Assembly: GCF_024746815.1 (NCBI RefSeq)
Contig: NZ_CP080525.1
Span: forward strand, 1,674,001 to 1,738,000
DNA: 64,000 nt
Direction: 5' to 3'
Source of the DNA: Mesorhizobium sp. AR07
GTDB lineage: Bacteria > Pseudomonadota > Alphaproteobacteria > Rhizobiales > Rhizobiaceae
Shown here piece by piece: positions 25,803 through 34,591 of the stretch (positions are counted from its first letter, which is position 1; each line of letters begins with the position of its first letter). The notes under the pieces are model-generated. The model did no database searches. It saw only the letters and a program-made list of their open reading frames with translations, and was not told where the DNA came from. The translations under genes were made by a program, and so were the position numbers.

Positions 25803-26370
25803 ATGCGTCCCGGAACGGCGATCGCGCTGCTTTGGCTGATCTGGGTGGTGTCATGGGCCGCTGCCGCCTTCTGGGCTGACCGTGTCGAAAAACGCGCCGG
25901 CTTTCGGGCCGAGTTCCCCTACCGGGCAGTGCTGGTGATCGGCACGATCCTATTCTTCATTCCGGCGCATGGCTATGCCGGGCGATTTCGCCTGTGGTTT
26001 CCAAGCCTTGCCGAAGCCTGGATCTGCGTCGCGCTGATTGCCGTCGGCCTCGCCTTCTGCTGGTGGGCGCGCGTGCATCTTGGGCGGCTGTGGTCAGGCA
26101 CGGTAACCGCCAAGGCAGCACATCATGTCGTCGACACCGGCCCGTACGGCCCTCGTCCGCCACCCGATCTACACGGGACTGCTGTTGGCCTTCCTCGCCA
26201 CCATGGCGGCGAAGGGCACCGTATGGGGCGTTGCCGGCGCCATTCTGTTGACCATCGGCATCGTCATGAAGGCAAAGCTCGAGGAGCGCTTCCTGCGCGG
26301 CGAACTCGGCAGCGCCTATGACGACTATGCCAAGCGCGTCCCGATGCTGGTGCCGTTCGCACCCGCCTGA
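25803..26370 (+). pseudogene. Isoprenylcysteine carboxyl methyltransferase-like (ICMT/phosphatidylethanolamine methyltransferase type) gene, frameshifted
   Basis: ATG 25803 has GGAGG 8 nt upstream. The frame encodes several membrane helices and ends the recognisable part at VDTGPYG. After one extra C in the CCC at 26150-26152 the next frame continues LVRHPIYTGLLLAFLATMAAKG and EERFLRGELGSAYDDYAKRVPMLVP, the conserved C-terminal motif of ICMT-like membrane methyltransferases. The length of 568 nt is one more than a codon multiple; repaired it would be 188 residues. Either a consensus error in a C run or a recent inactivating mutation. Confidence 0.75.
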
Positions 26371-26380
26371 CGCGCCAGGG

Positions 26381-27502
26381 TCAAAGCATTCTGAGAAGCG
26401 CGCCGCCGATCGAATACCCCGCGCCAAAGGCGCAGATCAGGCCGAAGTCGCCGGGCTTCATGTCGGCATGGTTTTCCGACAGCGCAACGATGGCGCCGGC
26501 GCCCGCCGTGTTGCCCAGCCGCTCCAGCACCATCGGCGCGCGATCGTGATCGACCTCGTGGCCGAACGACAATTTCAGGATCATCGCATTCATGCGCGCA
26601 TTGGCCTGATGCAGCCAGAAACGCCGGACGGCCTGCGGCGTCAGTCCGTGCTCGGCGAGGAACTCGACGATGAATTTGTGCCCGGCGACGGTGACTTCCT
26701 TGAACACCTTGTTGCCGACCTGCTTGATCAGATTGCCTTCCAGATTGATCATGTAGGGATCGTCCTGGGCGGTGCGGGTGTGGTAGCCGAGATTGGTGCG
26801 GATGTTGTTCGACATCTGCGTCCAGGTGCGCGTGTCCAGTACCTCGAAGCGCCCTGGCCGCTTGTCACCCCGCGCCAACCCTTCGACCACCATCGACACC
26901 GAAGCGTCGCCGAAGATGAAATGCGTCTGCCTGTCGCGGAAATTGAGATGGCCGGTGATGATCTCGGGTGTCGTCACCAGCACGCGCTTGTGCGCGCCCG
27001 ACCGCACCAGGTTGACGGCAATGTGCAAGGCCGCCGCCGCCGAAGAGCAGCCAAGCCCCATATCGAAGCCGGCGCCCCTTGTCCCCAACGCCGCCTGCAT
27101 TTCGATGGCGATCGCCGGATAGGGCCGCTGGTGATGCGAGGCCGAGCAGATCACCAGATCGATGTCGGACGGCTTCAGCCCGGCATGGTCGAGAGCTTTT
27201 CTCGCCGAAGCGATGCCGAACTCGGCCTCCAGCGACAGCGCGTCGTCGGGCCGCGCCGCAATGCGCGGCGCCATGCGGGTCGGATCGAGAATGCCTTCGC
27301 GTTCGATCACATGGCGGCTGCGCACGCCAGAGGCGTGGACGATGAAATCGCTGTCCGATTTCGCCAGCGGCGGCTCGTCGGTGCCCTGGCGGCGCGCATT
27401 CTCCATGTCGACCCAGGCATTGAAGCTGGCGACCAGTTCTTCATTGGTGATCGTGGGTTCAGGGATTTCAACGCCAATGCCGCTGATGATGACGCGATGC
27501 AT
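26381..27502 (-). CDS. Beta-ketoacyl-ACP synthase III-like enzyme (PA3286 / beta-ketodecanoyl-ACP synthase type)
   Basis: 373 residues from ATG 27502 (MHRVIISGIGVEIPEPTITNEEL), the same length and start as the Pseudomonas aeruginosa octanoyl-primed KAS III, as I recall it. Thiolase fold with catalytic Cys in GLGCSSAAAALHIA, His in FWLHQANARMN and Asn in RLGNTAGAGAIVAL. Also FDMGLGC, GHLNFRDRQTHFIFGDA and SASGVRSRHVIE-like segments. It likely condenses a medium-chain acyl-CoA with malonyl-ACP, shunting beta-oxidation products into fatty acid synthesis. It is convergent with the ICMT-like gene. Acyl preference is inferred by similarity only. Confidence 0.8.
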   Translation of the reverse strand: MHRVIISGIGVEIPEPTITNEELVASFNAWVDMENARRQGTDEPPLAKSDSDFIVHASGVRSRHVIEREGILDPTRMAPRIAARPDDALSLEAEFGIASARKALDHAGLKPSDIDLVICSASHHQRPYPAIAIEMQAALGTRGAGFDMGLGCSSAAAALHIAVNLVRSGAHKRVLVTTPEIITGHLNFRDRQTHFIFGDASVSMVVEGLARGDKRPGRFEVLDTRTWTQMSNNIRTNLGYHTRTAQDDPYMINLEGNLIKQVGNKVFKEVTVAGHKFIVEFLAEHGLTPQAVRRFWLHQANARMNAMILKLSFGHEVDHDRAPMVLERLGNTAGAGAIVALSENHADMKPGDFGLICAFGAGYSIGGALLRML

Positions 27503-27632
27503 GTCCAGTCCGTCCCATCCGCAGGCGTTGCGGGTTTTCATGTGGGCGCCGGAACGCTCCGGCGCAACACTTTTCTCACCGAGCCGGTTTACGCCGGCTT
27601 AAACCAAAGGTTTAGGCCGACTTAACCGGATT

Positions 27633-27971
27633 TCACCAGGCGCAGAGCTTGGTGCTGGTCTGCGGGTTGCTCCAGCAGGCGCCGTCGTCGCGGCTGCGCA
27701 CGGACTGTCCCGGCAACGGCACGTTGCGGCGGCCGAGATTGACATAGCCATAGGCGAAGCCCGGCCCGTCGATCTCCAGGACATAGGTCGGGTAGCCCGG
27801 CGCCGAGATGCGGAAACTGCCGGCATCGTCGATCGCCCTGTAGCTGCATGAGAAATAGCCGTCATCGCTGGTATAGCGGCGCGCCCGCTTGGCCTCCGCC
27901 GAGATCGAGAACGCCAGCAGTGCCGCCGCGCACACGCCACCGCCGAAAAGCATCTTTTTCAGTGTCATCAT
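27633..27971 (-). CDS. Small secreted protein of unknown function
   Basis: 112 residues. Signal peptide (MMTLKKMLFGGGVCAAALLAFSISAEA-KR), then a basic start, FSCSYRAIDDAGSFRISAPGYPTYVLEI, PLPGQSVRSRDDGACWSNP and LCAW. Three Cys in the mature region. The initiator may be either of two consecutive ATGs. No domain recognised. It is monocistronic, lying between the KAS III-like gene and tam with gaps of about 120-130 nt on each side. Confidence 0.6.
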   Translation of the reverse strand: MMTLKKMLFGGGVCAAALLAFSISAEAKRARRYTSDDGYFSCSYRAIDDAGSFRISAPGYPTYVLEIDGPGFAYGYVNLGRRNVPLPGQSVRSRDDGACWSNPQTSTKLCAW

Positions 27972-28093
27972 TCACCCCCTGCCACGTGGGCCATCGTGAT
28001 CCCAACGTGATGAAATGCGCATGGCGACGAAACCGGGTCAAGCGCGCCGCGAGCGCTCAAAGCGTCCACCTTGGCGCCGCCGACCTTAGGCGT

Positions 28094-28885
28094 TTACGCC
28101 CGCTTGGCGACAATGAATATCCGCGGAAAGCGCAGCAGCACCTTGCCGTTCGCCGTCCTGGGGTAGGCCTTGGCGATCTTGGCCGTGTAGCTGTCGAGGA
28201 ATACCTTGCGCTCGTCCGCTTCGAGTGGGTCGAGGAACGGCTTCAACCCAGTTGCCTTCACCCATTCGACGATCGCCTCGGCGTCTGCCAGCGGATGATT
28301 GTAGGCCGTATGCCAGATATCGAGCCGATCGGAGAATGGCGACAACAGGTCATAGTAGAACGAGACCGGCGGCAACGGTCCGCGCGCCGCGCCCTTGAGC
28401 TTCTCGGCAAACGGCATTTCGGCTGCCGTGTCGCGCATCAGCTGATGCGACGGCTCACCAAGATTGTCGGGCATCTGGATGGCGAGCGCACCGCCTGGGG
28501 CAAGAAAACCCATCAGCCGTTGGAAGACCGCGGGATGCTCGGGCAGCCACTGGAAAACCGCATTGGCGAAGATCACGTCGACCGGCTCCGTCGGCTGCCA
28601 TGTGGAGGCATCGGCGAGATCGAAGGTGACATCCGGCAGGCGCGCCCTCGCCTTCTCGATCATGTCTGGCGAAGTGTCGAAGCCGCTCACCTGCGCATCC
28701 GGCCAGCGCTCGACAAGCAACTCGGTCGAGTTGCCCGGCCCACAGCCGATGTCGACGACCCGCCGTGGAAAATCCACCGGCACTTGCGCCGCGAGGTCGC
28801 GCGCCGGTCGCGTGCGCTCGTCCTCGAATTTCAGATATTGGGCGGCGGACCAGTCAGGTTTTTTTAGAAGGGCGCTGTTGTTCAT
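28094..28885 (-). CDS. tam: Trans-aconitate 2-methyltransferase
   Basis: 263 residues. Class I methyltransferase: [20 protein letters not shown] at the N terminus is the Tam signature, motif [26 protein letters not shown], and [12 protein letters not shown]. It methylates trans-aconitate (a toxic TCA by-product) with SAM, giving the monomethyl ester. Its start overlaps the stop of the relE toxin gene by 4 nt (28882-28885), so it is the third gene of a relB-relE-tam unit, which is an odd combination. Confidence 0.9.
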   Translation of the reverse strand: MNNSALLKKPDWSAAQYLKFEDERTRPARDLAAQVPVDFPRRVVDIGCGPGNSTELLVERWPDAQVSGFDTSPDMIEKARARLPDVTFDLADASTWQPTEPVDVIFANAVFQWLPEHPAVFQRLMGFLAPGGALAIQMPDNLGEPSHQLMRDTAAEMPFAEKLKGAARGPLPPVSFYYDLLSPFSDRLDIWHTAYNHPLADAEAIVEWVKATGLKPFLDPLEADERKVFLDSYTAKIAKAYPRTANGKVLLRFPRIFIVAKRA

Positions 28886-29148
28886 CGATAGACCTCGCGA
28901 CGATTGCCTATTTCCACGACCAGGACGACAAGACGGCTATCCCAGAACTGGACGATGATCCGGTAGTCGCCGACGCAGAATCGCCAGGCGTCTTCCTTGG
29001 TCGTGGTCAGGCGTTTGGCTAGAACTTTCGGATCGGGATGCGCCGAAACTCTCCCGGAGAGGAATTCGAGGACACGGCGCTGGTCCTTCGTCGAAAGCCG
29101 CTCAATATCCTTCTTGGCCCGCGACGTGAACTCTACACGCCAGTTCAT
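28882..29148 (-). CDS. relE: RelE-family toxin
   Basis: 88 residues: [44 protein letters not shown] and [12 protein letters not shown] are the canonical RelE motifs, including the C-terminal Arg and Tyr that act in ribosome-dependent mRNA cleavage. It overlaps the antitoxin at its 5' end (29145-29148) and tam at its 3' end. Type II toxin whose activity is expected to be ribosome-linked; exact target inferred. Confidence 0.88.
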   Translation of the reverse strand: MNWRVEFTSRAKKDIERLSTKDQRRVLEFLSGRVSAHPDPKVLAKRLTTTKEDAWRFCVGDYRIIVQFWDSRLVVLVVEIGNRREVYR

Positions 29149-29393
29149 TCAGCGGCGGGCTTCTTGCTGCGCTCCTCGACTTCGCGACGTTCAAGTTCGC
29201 CGATCATCTCCTCCAGCGGGACACGAACGCCATCGTCGTTCCTGACGCGCTCCTCGGCAATCCTGGCGTCCTGCCAATCCTCGATCGCCTCAAGGATCGC
29301 ATCAACCGCGACCTGATCGGCGGTGCGACCGCTGGCCTTGGCCATGTCAGCCAGCAGCTTCTCGGTCTTTTGCGGCAGTTTGACTGTGATCAT
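29145..29393 (-). CDS. RelB-like antitoxin (ribbon-helix-helix type)
   Basis: 82 residues. N-terminal MITVKLPQKTEKLLADMAKASGRTADQVAVDAILEAIEDW resembles a ribbon-helix-helix domain. The acidic C-terminal part (VPLEEMIGELERREVEERSKKP) would bind the toxin. It precedes relE with a 4-nt overlap. The preceding 61 nt carry an imperfect GGCCAATTTAGGTC palindrome that may be its operator. Confidence 0.82.
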   Translation of the reverse strand: MITVKLPQKTEKLLADMAKASGRTADQVAVDAILEAIEDWQDARIAEERVRNDDGVRVPLEEMIGELERREVEERSKKPAAE

Positions 29394-29454
29394 CGAAAAC
29401 TCCGTCAGGCCAATTTAGGTCAAACGTCGATCACCCGCAACGGACCCGATCCCT

Positions 29455-31104
29455 CTACCTTGTCAGCCTCTTGTAGGTCATGCGGTGCGGGTTGACGGCA
29501 TCCGGCCCCAGGCGGCGGATCTTGTCCTGCTCGTAATCCTCGAAATTGCCCTCGAACCATTCGACATGGCTGTCGCCCTCGAAGGCAAGAATGTGCGTCG
29601 CCAGGCGGTCGAGGAACATGCGATCGTGCGAGATGATGACCGCGCAGCCGCCGAAATTTTCCAGTGCATCTTCAAGCGCCGCCAACGTTTCCGTATCGAG
29701 ATCGTTGGTCGGTTCGTCGAGCAGCAGCACGTTGCCGCCGGTCTTCAGCATCTTGGCTAGGTGCACGCGGTTGCGCTGGCCGCCGGACAGGTTGCCGACC
29801 TTCTGCTGCTGGTCGCCGCCACGGAAGTTGAACGAGGCGCAATAGGCACGCGTGTTGGCCTCGAACTTGCCAAGCTTGACCACTTCGGCACCGCCGGAAA
29901 TCTCTTCCCACACCGTCTTTGACGGATCGAGCGCATCGCGGCTCTGGTCAACATAGCCGAGCTTGACGGTCTCGCCGACGCGGACAGAGCCGGCATCCGG
30001 CTTTTCCTGGCCCGTGATCATGCGAAACAGCGTCGTCTTGCCGGCGCCGTTGGGGCCGATGACGCCGACGATGCCGCCGGGCGGCAGTTTGAATTCCAGG
30101 CCGTCGATCAGCAGCGTGTCGCCAAAGCCCTTCGACAGGCCTTCCGCCTCGATCACCACATTGCCGAGCCGCTCGCCATGCGGAATGACGATCTGCGTAT
30201 CGCTCGGACGCCGTTTGTCGGCGGCATCCAGGAGATCCTGGAACGCCTGGATACGCGCCTTGGACTTGGTCTGGCGGGCCTTGGGGCTGGACTGGATCCA
30301 CTCGCGTTCGCGGCCGATGGCGCGCTGGCGGGCATCGTCCTCGCGACCTTCCTGCTTGAGGCGCTTGGCCTTGGCTTCGAGGTACTTGGTGTAGTTGCCC
30401 TCATAGGGGATGCCGCGGCCACGGTCGAGTTCGAGGATCCATCCCGTGACATTGTCGAGGAAGTAGCGATCGTGGGTGATGATCATCACCGCGCCCGGAT
30501 AAGCGCGCAGATGCTTTTCCAGCCACGCCGTGGTCTCGGCGTCGAGATGGTTGGTCGGTTCGTCGAGCAGCAGCAGGTCAGGCTGGCGCAGCAGAAGCTG
30601 GCAGAGCGCGACGCGGCGACGTTCACCGCCCGACAGCTTGGTGACGTCGGCTTCCTTGGGCGGACAGCCCAGCGCTTCCATCGCCATTTCGACCTGCTGT
30701 TCGAGGTCCCACAGGTTCAGCCGGTCCATCTCGTCCTGGAGCTTGGCCGATTCGTCGGCCGTCTCGTCGGAATAGTTCATCATCAGTTCGTTGTAGCGTT
30801 CGATGACGGCGGTCTTGGCTGCCACGCCTTCCATGATGTTCTCGAACACGGTCTTGCTCGGATCAAGCGCCGGCTCCTGCGCCAGGTAGCCGACGGTGGC
30901 GCCTTCGGCCAGCCACGCCTCGCCGTTCCACTCCTTGTCGAGCCCGGCCATGATCTTGAGGATCGTCGACTTGCCCGAACCGTTAGGGCCGAGGATACCG
31001 ATCTTGGCGTCGGGATAGAAGGAGAGATGGACATTCTCGAGCACCTTCTTGGTGCCATAGGCCTTGTTGAGGCCGGCCATGTGATAGATGAACTGGCGTG
31101 CCAC
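29455..31104 (-). CDS. ettA: Energy-dependent translational throttle protein EttA (ABC-F)
   Basis: 549 residues from GTG 31104, which yields MARQFIYHMAGLNKAYGTKKV, the usual alphaproteobacterial EttA start; an upstream frame adds a repeated PVSFSG. Two ABC domains: Walker A GPNGSGKSTILK and GPNGAGKTTLFR, signatures LSGGERRRVAL and LSGGQRNRVHL, and Walker B LLLDEPTNHLD and LLLDEPTNDLD. The arm and linker residues (GIPYEGNYTKYLE, RQTKSKARI) are present. Binds the ribosomal E site and gates translation by ADP/ATP ratio. Divergent from the GGDEF gene. Confidence 0.93.
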   Translation of the reverse strand: MARQFIYHMAGLNKAYGTKKVLENVHLSFYPDAKIGILGPNGSGKSTILKIMAGLDKEWNGEAWLAEGATVGYLAQEPALDPSKTVFENIMEGVAAKTAVIERYNELMMNYSDETADESAKLQDEMDRLNLWDLEQQVEMAMEALGCPPKEADVTKLSGGERRRVALCQLLLRQPDLLLLDEPTNHLDAETTAWLEKHLRAYPGAVMIITHDRYFLDNVTGWILELDRGRGIPYEGNYTKYLEAKAKRLKQEGREDDARQRAIGREREWIQSSPKARQTKSKARIQAFQDLLDAADKRRPSDTQIVIPHGERLGNVVIEAEGLSKGFGDTLLIDGLEFKLPPGGIVGVIGPNGAGKTTLFRMITGQEKPDAGSVRVGETVKLGYVDQSRDALDPSKTVWEEISGGAEVVKLGKFEANTRAYCASFNFRGGDQQQKVGNLSGGQRNRVHLAKMLKTGGNVLLLDEPTNDLDTETLAALEDALENFGGCAVIISHDRMFLDRLATHILAFEGDSHVEWFEGNFEDYEQDKIRRLGPDAVNPHRMTYKRLTR

Positions 31105-31285
31105 GCGCGCTTTCCCTGAAAAACTGACTGGCCCAGAGAAACTGACTGGATTTGTCAAATTGAATGGAGGTTGGCCGCTATGTAGGCGATGCGGCGGCGA
31201 ACGGCAATCGCTTTTGCCGCATAGAGCCGGTCACAGGCGGAAGTGTCCGCCAACCCTGACGTTTTTCCACCGGTCACCGGGCGCG

Positions 31286-32662
31286 ATGAAAGCTCCGGTT
31301 AACCCTTCCGCGTCAAAACAGGGTCGGGTGGAATCGCTGGTTTGCGATTTCAGCAGAGAGATCGGATCGACGGCATTGCTGAACAGTTTCCTGCTCCTTG
31401 CCGAAGCGGTCGTCTACTTCAGCGTCATGGTGACGCTTTTCCGCTTCAGGAAACGCATCGGCCTCGGCGTGTTCGTCTGCGCGCTCGGCGTCATGCACTT
31501 TCTGGAGACCTATCTCGCCAGTGTGTTCTACGTCGCCTTGCCGTTCGGCATGGTCTCGCCGGGCTCGGCGGTGCTGTTTTCCGGCAAGCTGGTGATGCTT
31601 TTGCTGCTCTACATGAAGGAGGACGCCGCCACCGTCCGCCAGCCGATCTATGGCCTGCTGCTCGGCAATGCGTTGATGATCGGGCTGGTGCTGCTGCTGC
31701 GTCTGCACGCCATCGCCCCGCTTCCCGACGGCAGGCTGCCCGACATCGGCTTCATCGACGAGATGGGCTGGCTGATGGTGTGGGGCACGACGCTGCTCTT
31801 CATCGACGCCATCCTGATCATCCTGCTCTATGAAAAGCTCGGTCGCACCCTGCGCAAGGCACAGTTCGCGCGCATCCTGATTTCGGTCGCCTGCGTGCTG
31901 ACCTTCGACCAGGCCGGCTTCTTCACCGCGCTGCATTTCGTCGCCGGCGCGCCGATCGCGGTGTTTTTCGGCGGCTGGTTCGCCAAGATGGCCGCTGCAT
32001 TGACCTTCAGCACCTTGCTCGTGGCCTATCTCAGATGGTTCGAGGAACGCCAGATCCCGGTGCCGCGCGGCCTGACCGACATCTTCGACACGCTGACCTA
32101 TCGCGAACGCTACGAAGCGCTGGTCGAACATGTCGGCCGTGACGGCCTGACCGGCCTGCTGCACAGGGGTCGCTTCGACAGCGACGGTGAAGCCGCCGTT
32201 CAGGTCAGCCTGCGCACGGCCAGGCCGCTCAGCCTGCTGATCATCGATGTCGACCATTTCAAGTCGATCAACGACCGTTTCGGCCATGCCGAAGGCGACA
32301 AGGTGCTGAAGGCCATTGCGGCCCTGCTTGGCGAGGTGGCAAGCGCCGAAGACCAGGTGTTCCGGATCGGCGGCGAGGAATTCGCCATCCTCAGCTCGCG
32401 TCCGCACGCGGTCGCCAGGCTGTTTGGCGAGAGCATCCGCTACGCGGTCAAGGCCTCCGCCGGCACCAGCCGCTTCGAGCTGACCGTCAGCGCCGGCGTT
32501 TCCAGCGTCAGCGAAACGACGCGCTGCCTTGCCGATCTCTTCGCGCTTGCCGATCAGCGCCTCTACAAGGCGAAGTCGACCGGGCGCGATCGCGTCGTCG
32601 GCGAGCCAGGCAGTCACGAGGCCGACCCCGCCGTTGCATGGACCAAATCCGCGCAGATTTAG
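31286..32662 (+). CDS. Membrane-anchored diguanylate cyclase (GGDEF domain)
   Basis: 458 residues from ATG 31286. The N-terminal ~260 residues form an integral-membrane sensor of about seven helices (LLNSFLLLAEAVVYFSVMVTL onward). The GGDEF domain (about 290-440) contains RDGLTGLLHRGRF, LLIIDVDHFKSINDRFGH and the active-site GGEEF in FRIGGEEFAIL. The RxxD inhibitory site expected five residues before GGEEF reads SAED, so product inhibition at the I-site is probably absent. It would make cyclic di-GMP from two GTP in response to an unknown membrane signal. Divergent from ettA. Confidence 0.87.
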   Translation: MKAPVNPSASKQGRVESLVCDFSREIGSTALLNSFLLLAEAVVYFSVMVTLFRFRKRIGLGVFVCALGVMHFLETYLASVFYVALPFGMVSPGSAVLFSGKLVMLLLLYMKEDAATVRQPIYGLLLGNALMIGLVLLLRLHAIAPLPDGRLPDIGFIDEMGWLMVWGTTLLFIDAILIILLYEKLGRTLRKAQFARILISVACVLTFDQAGFFTALHFVAGAPIAVFFGGWFAKMAAALTFSTLLVAYLRWFEERQIPVPRGLTDIFDTLTYRERYEALVEHVGRDGLTGLLHRGRFDSDGEAAVQVSLRTARPLSLLIIDVDHFKSINDRFGHAEGDKVLKAIAALLGEVASAEDQVFRIGGEEFAILSSRPHAVARLFGESIRYAVKASAGTSRFELTVSAGVSSVSETTRCLADLFALADQRLYKAKSTGRDRVVGEPGSHEADPAVAWTKSAQI

Positions 32663-32689
32663 AGAAGATCGTGCTCAAGCTATGTGCGC

Positions 32690-33304
32690 TTACGGAGACT
32701 TTTTCTGCCGCCGAATGCCGGCCACCGTGGAGATCGCCATCAGCGCGATCGCCAGCCATTTGAGGGCGGTGATGATCGGCCCGGCCTGAATGTCATAGGC
32801 GATGAACAGCAGGATGCCCGGCACCAGCAGGCCGCACATGATCAGCATGATGCGGTTGATTTGCCACGACACCTTTGACGCCAACGCCTCGTCGCCGGGC
32901 GCGGGAACCAGTGCCGCACACACCGCCTTGCTGGCCACCAGCACAGCCGAAAGGCGCATCGAGATCGGCAGGCCGAGCCCGATGATCAGAAAGGCGCAGG
33001 CAGCCAACAGAAGCGAGAATTTCAGCGCGCTGGTTTCCGCTGGCACGGGGAACAGCACCGTCGCCAGCGGCAGGAAGACACCGAAAATGCCAATCGCCGC
33101 GATAGTGATGAAGATCACGGCATTGACGATGGTGAACAGCTGGTAGGTGCCGGCGCCGATCGGCTCGGAGAGCGTTCGCATCCGCGCCCACTCGGCGTTG
33201 GTATAGGAAAAGCCCGGCCATTCCATGCGGGCGTCGTTTATCGCGACCATGCCCCTGGCCCAGAAAGCCAGCCGCGCCAGCGCGCTGCTCGTCATGCCAT
33301 CCAT
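32690..33304 (-). CDS. Membrane protein of unknown function
   Basis: 204 residues from ATG 33304 (GGGGA 6 nt upstream). Soluble N-terminal part with WARGMVAINDARMEWPGFSYTNAEWARMRTLSEPIG, then four or so hydrophobic helices (LFTIVNAVIFITIAAIGIFG, FSLLLAACAFLIIGLGLPI, IMLIMCGLLVPGILLFIAY, LKWLAIALMAISTVAGI). The C terminus is basic. No family is recognised. Convergent with the GGDEF gene, 27 nt apart. Confidence 0.6.
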   Translation of the reverse strand: MDGMTSSALARLAFWARGMVAINDARMEWPGFSYTNAEWARMRTLSEPIGAGTYQLFTIVNAVIFITIAAIGIFGVFLPLATVLFPVPAETSALKFSLLLAACAFLIIGLGLPISMRLSAVLVASKAVCAALVPAPGDEALASKVSWQINRIMLIMCGLLVPGILLFIAYDIQAGPIITALKWLAIALMAISTVAGIRRQKKSP

Positions 33305-33394
33305 TGCGATCCCCGCCCGCCCGAATGATGCGCGATGCAGCATAGCACCACGACGCGGCAAGGCGACAGTCCGGCGTCCGCGTTCAGTCGGTGC

Positions 33395-34402
33395 CTACTG
33401 GAATCCGATCGGGTCGACGGTGCCGGTCGGGCAGCCGGCCTTGTTGGTCGGCACCGAAGCCAGCAGCAGGTCCTTGAGCGAGCTGTTCGGGCCGATTGGG
33501 CCGGCAAGGCCGAGCGTCAGTTCGCCGATCAGCCGCCTGCCGCTCGACGGATCGATGACGCAGGAAACGCGCACGCGGTCCCCTGCTCCAGTGCCGAAGG
33601 CTTGGTCGAAGGCACCGCGGATCTGATCCGCCGTCAGCTTGCCGCCAATGTTCTTGGCGAAGAGGTCGCGTACCGGCGAGTTGTTCACCGCCCGCATCAG
33701 ATTGAGCGCGTCGGAGAAGTACTCCTGCTGGCTCTTGCCGTAGCAGGTACCGTGCTTGATCCATTCATGCCGCTCGAGATGGGAAGCGGTACCCGGCATC
33801 ACCTGATCGAGTTCCGTGCGGGTGTTGGCGTCCAGATTGACCGGCGGCAGGTCCTTCCAATGGGCCGGATTGTCGTTGGCCTTGTCGCTTGCCGTCGCCT
33901 GGCAATAGAAATTGCCGTTCGGCTGCGGCCACAGGCCGTGCAGGGTGAAATGCGTGGCATCGAAATCGCTGGCGCTCTGCGCGTTGCATTCGGTCTTGCT
34001 CGGCTTGGTCTCGCAAAAGGCCGGCTGCCAGCTCAGCGCGAAGACATATTCGGGTTTTCCCGAAGCCGCCGGCTTGCCTTGCACGCCCGGCGCGGCCGGC
34101 GCCGTCGCGGCGCTGCTGCCGGAGACATGGCCGCAGCTGACCTTCACCCAGCGGCGCTCCGGATCGGCGCCCGGCACCAGGATGAGGTAATGCGTCGGTG
34201 CATCCTTGTTGCCGGCAAGCAGCTGGTAGCTCTGTCCGGCATCGGTCGAGACATTGCCGGGGTTCTTGCCGTTCTTGATGGCCTGCGTTGCCGGACAGGC
34301 GGCGTCGGCGACGAAGCTGCCGCTCATCTTGACGTCGGCATGCGCCACACTGGCCAGCGACGCCGCCAGCATGGCCAATCCGAAAACAACTCCAATGCGC
34401 AT
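33395..34402 (-). CDS. Secreted ribonuclease T2 family protein
   Basis: 335 residues from ATG 34402. Signal peptide MRIGVVFGLAMLAASLASVAHA. The RNase T2 domain (about 125-330) has both catalytic sites: FTLHGLWPQ (CAS I) and HEWIKHGTC (CAS II), each with the active His and the conserved Cys for disulfides. An extra N-terminal domain (about 23-115) with several Cys precedes an Ala/Pro linker. It would cleave RNA by a 2',3'-cyclic phosphate mechanism in the periplasm or outside, probably for nutrient scavenging. Divergent from the alpha/beta hydrolase gene. Confidence 0.9.
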   Translation of the reverse strand: MRIGVVFGLAMLAASLASVAHADVKMSGSFVADAACPATQAIKNGKNPGNVSTDAGQSYQLLAGNKDAPTHYLILVPGADPERRWVKVSCGHVSGSSAATAPAAPGVQGKPAASGKPEYVFALSWQPAFCETKPSKTECNAQSASDFDATHFTLHGLWPQPNGNFYCQATASDKANDNPAHWKDLPPVNLDANTRTELDQVMPGTASHLERHEWIKHGTCYGKSQQEYFSDALNLMRAVNNSPVRDLFAKNIGGKLTADQIRGAFDQAFGTGAGDRVRVSCVIDPSSGRRLIGELTLGLAGPIGPNSSLKDLLLASVPTNKAGCPTGTVDPIGFQ

Positions 34403-34591
34403 ACGGAATCCCCGGCTGAAGAAGGTGGGCGGCACACTGCCGCTGTCTCCATGTCAGAATTGCGATATTTCAACGGCCAAAAGCAAGAAACATCGTCGCC
34501 TAAAAGCCGGCATGGCGGATTGACGCAAAACCGGTGCCGGCGCAAACAAGGCTGCGCCACGACGGCGGCCAGAGCGTGGAGACCGAGCGGC

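Noticed and set aside
31313..32617. A 434-codon antisense frame over the GGDEF gene
   Set aside because: The sense strand has full GGDEF motifs; the antisense product is low-complexity His/Arg/Asp-rich.
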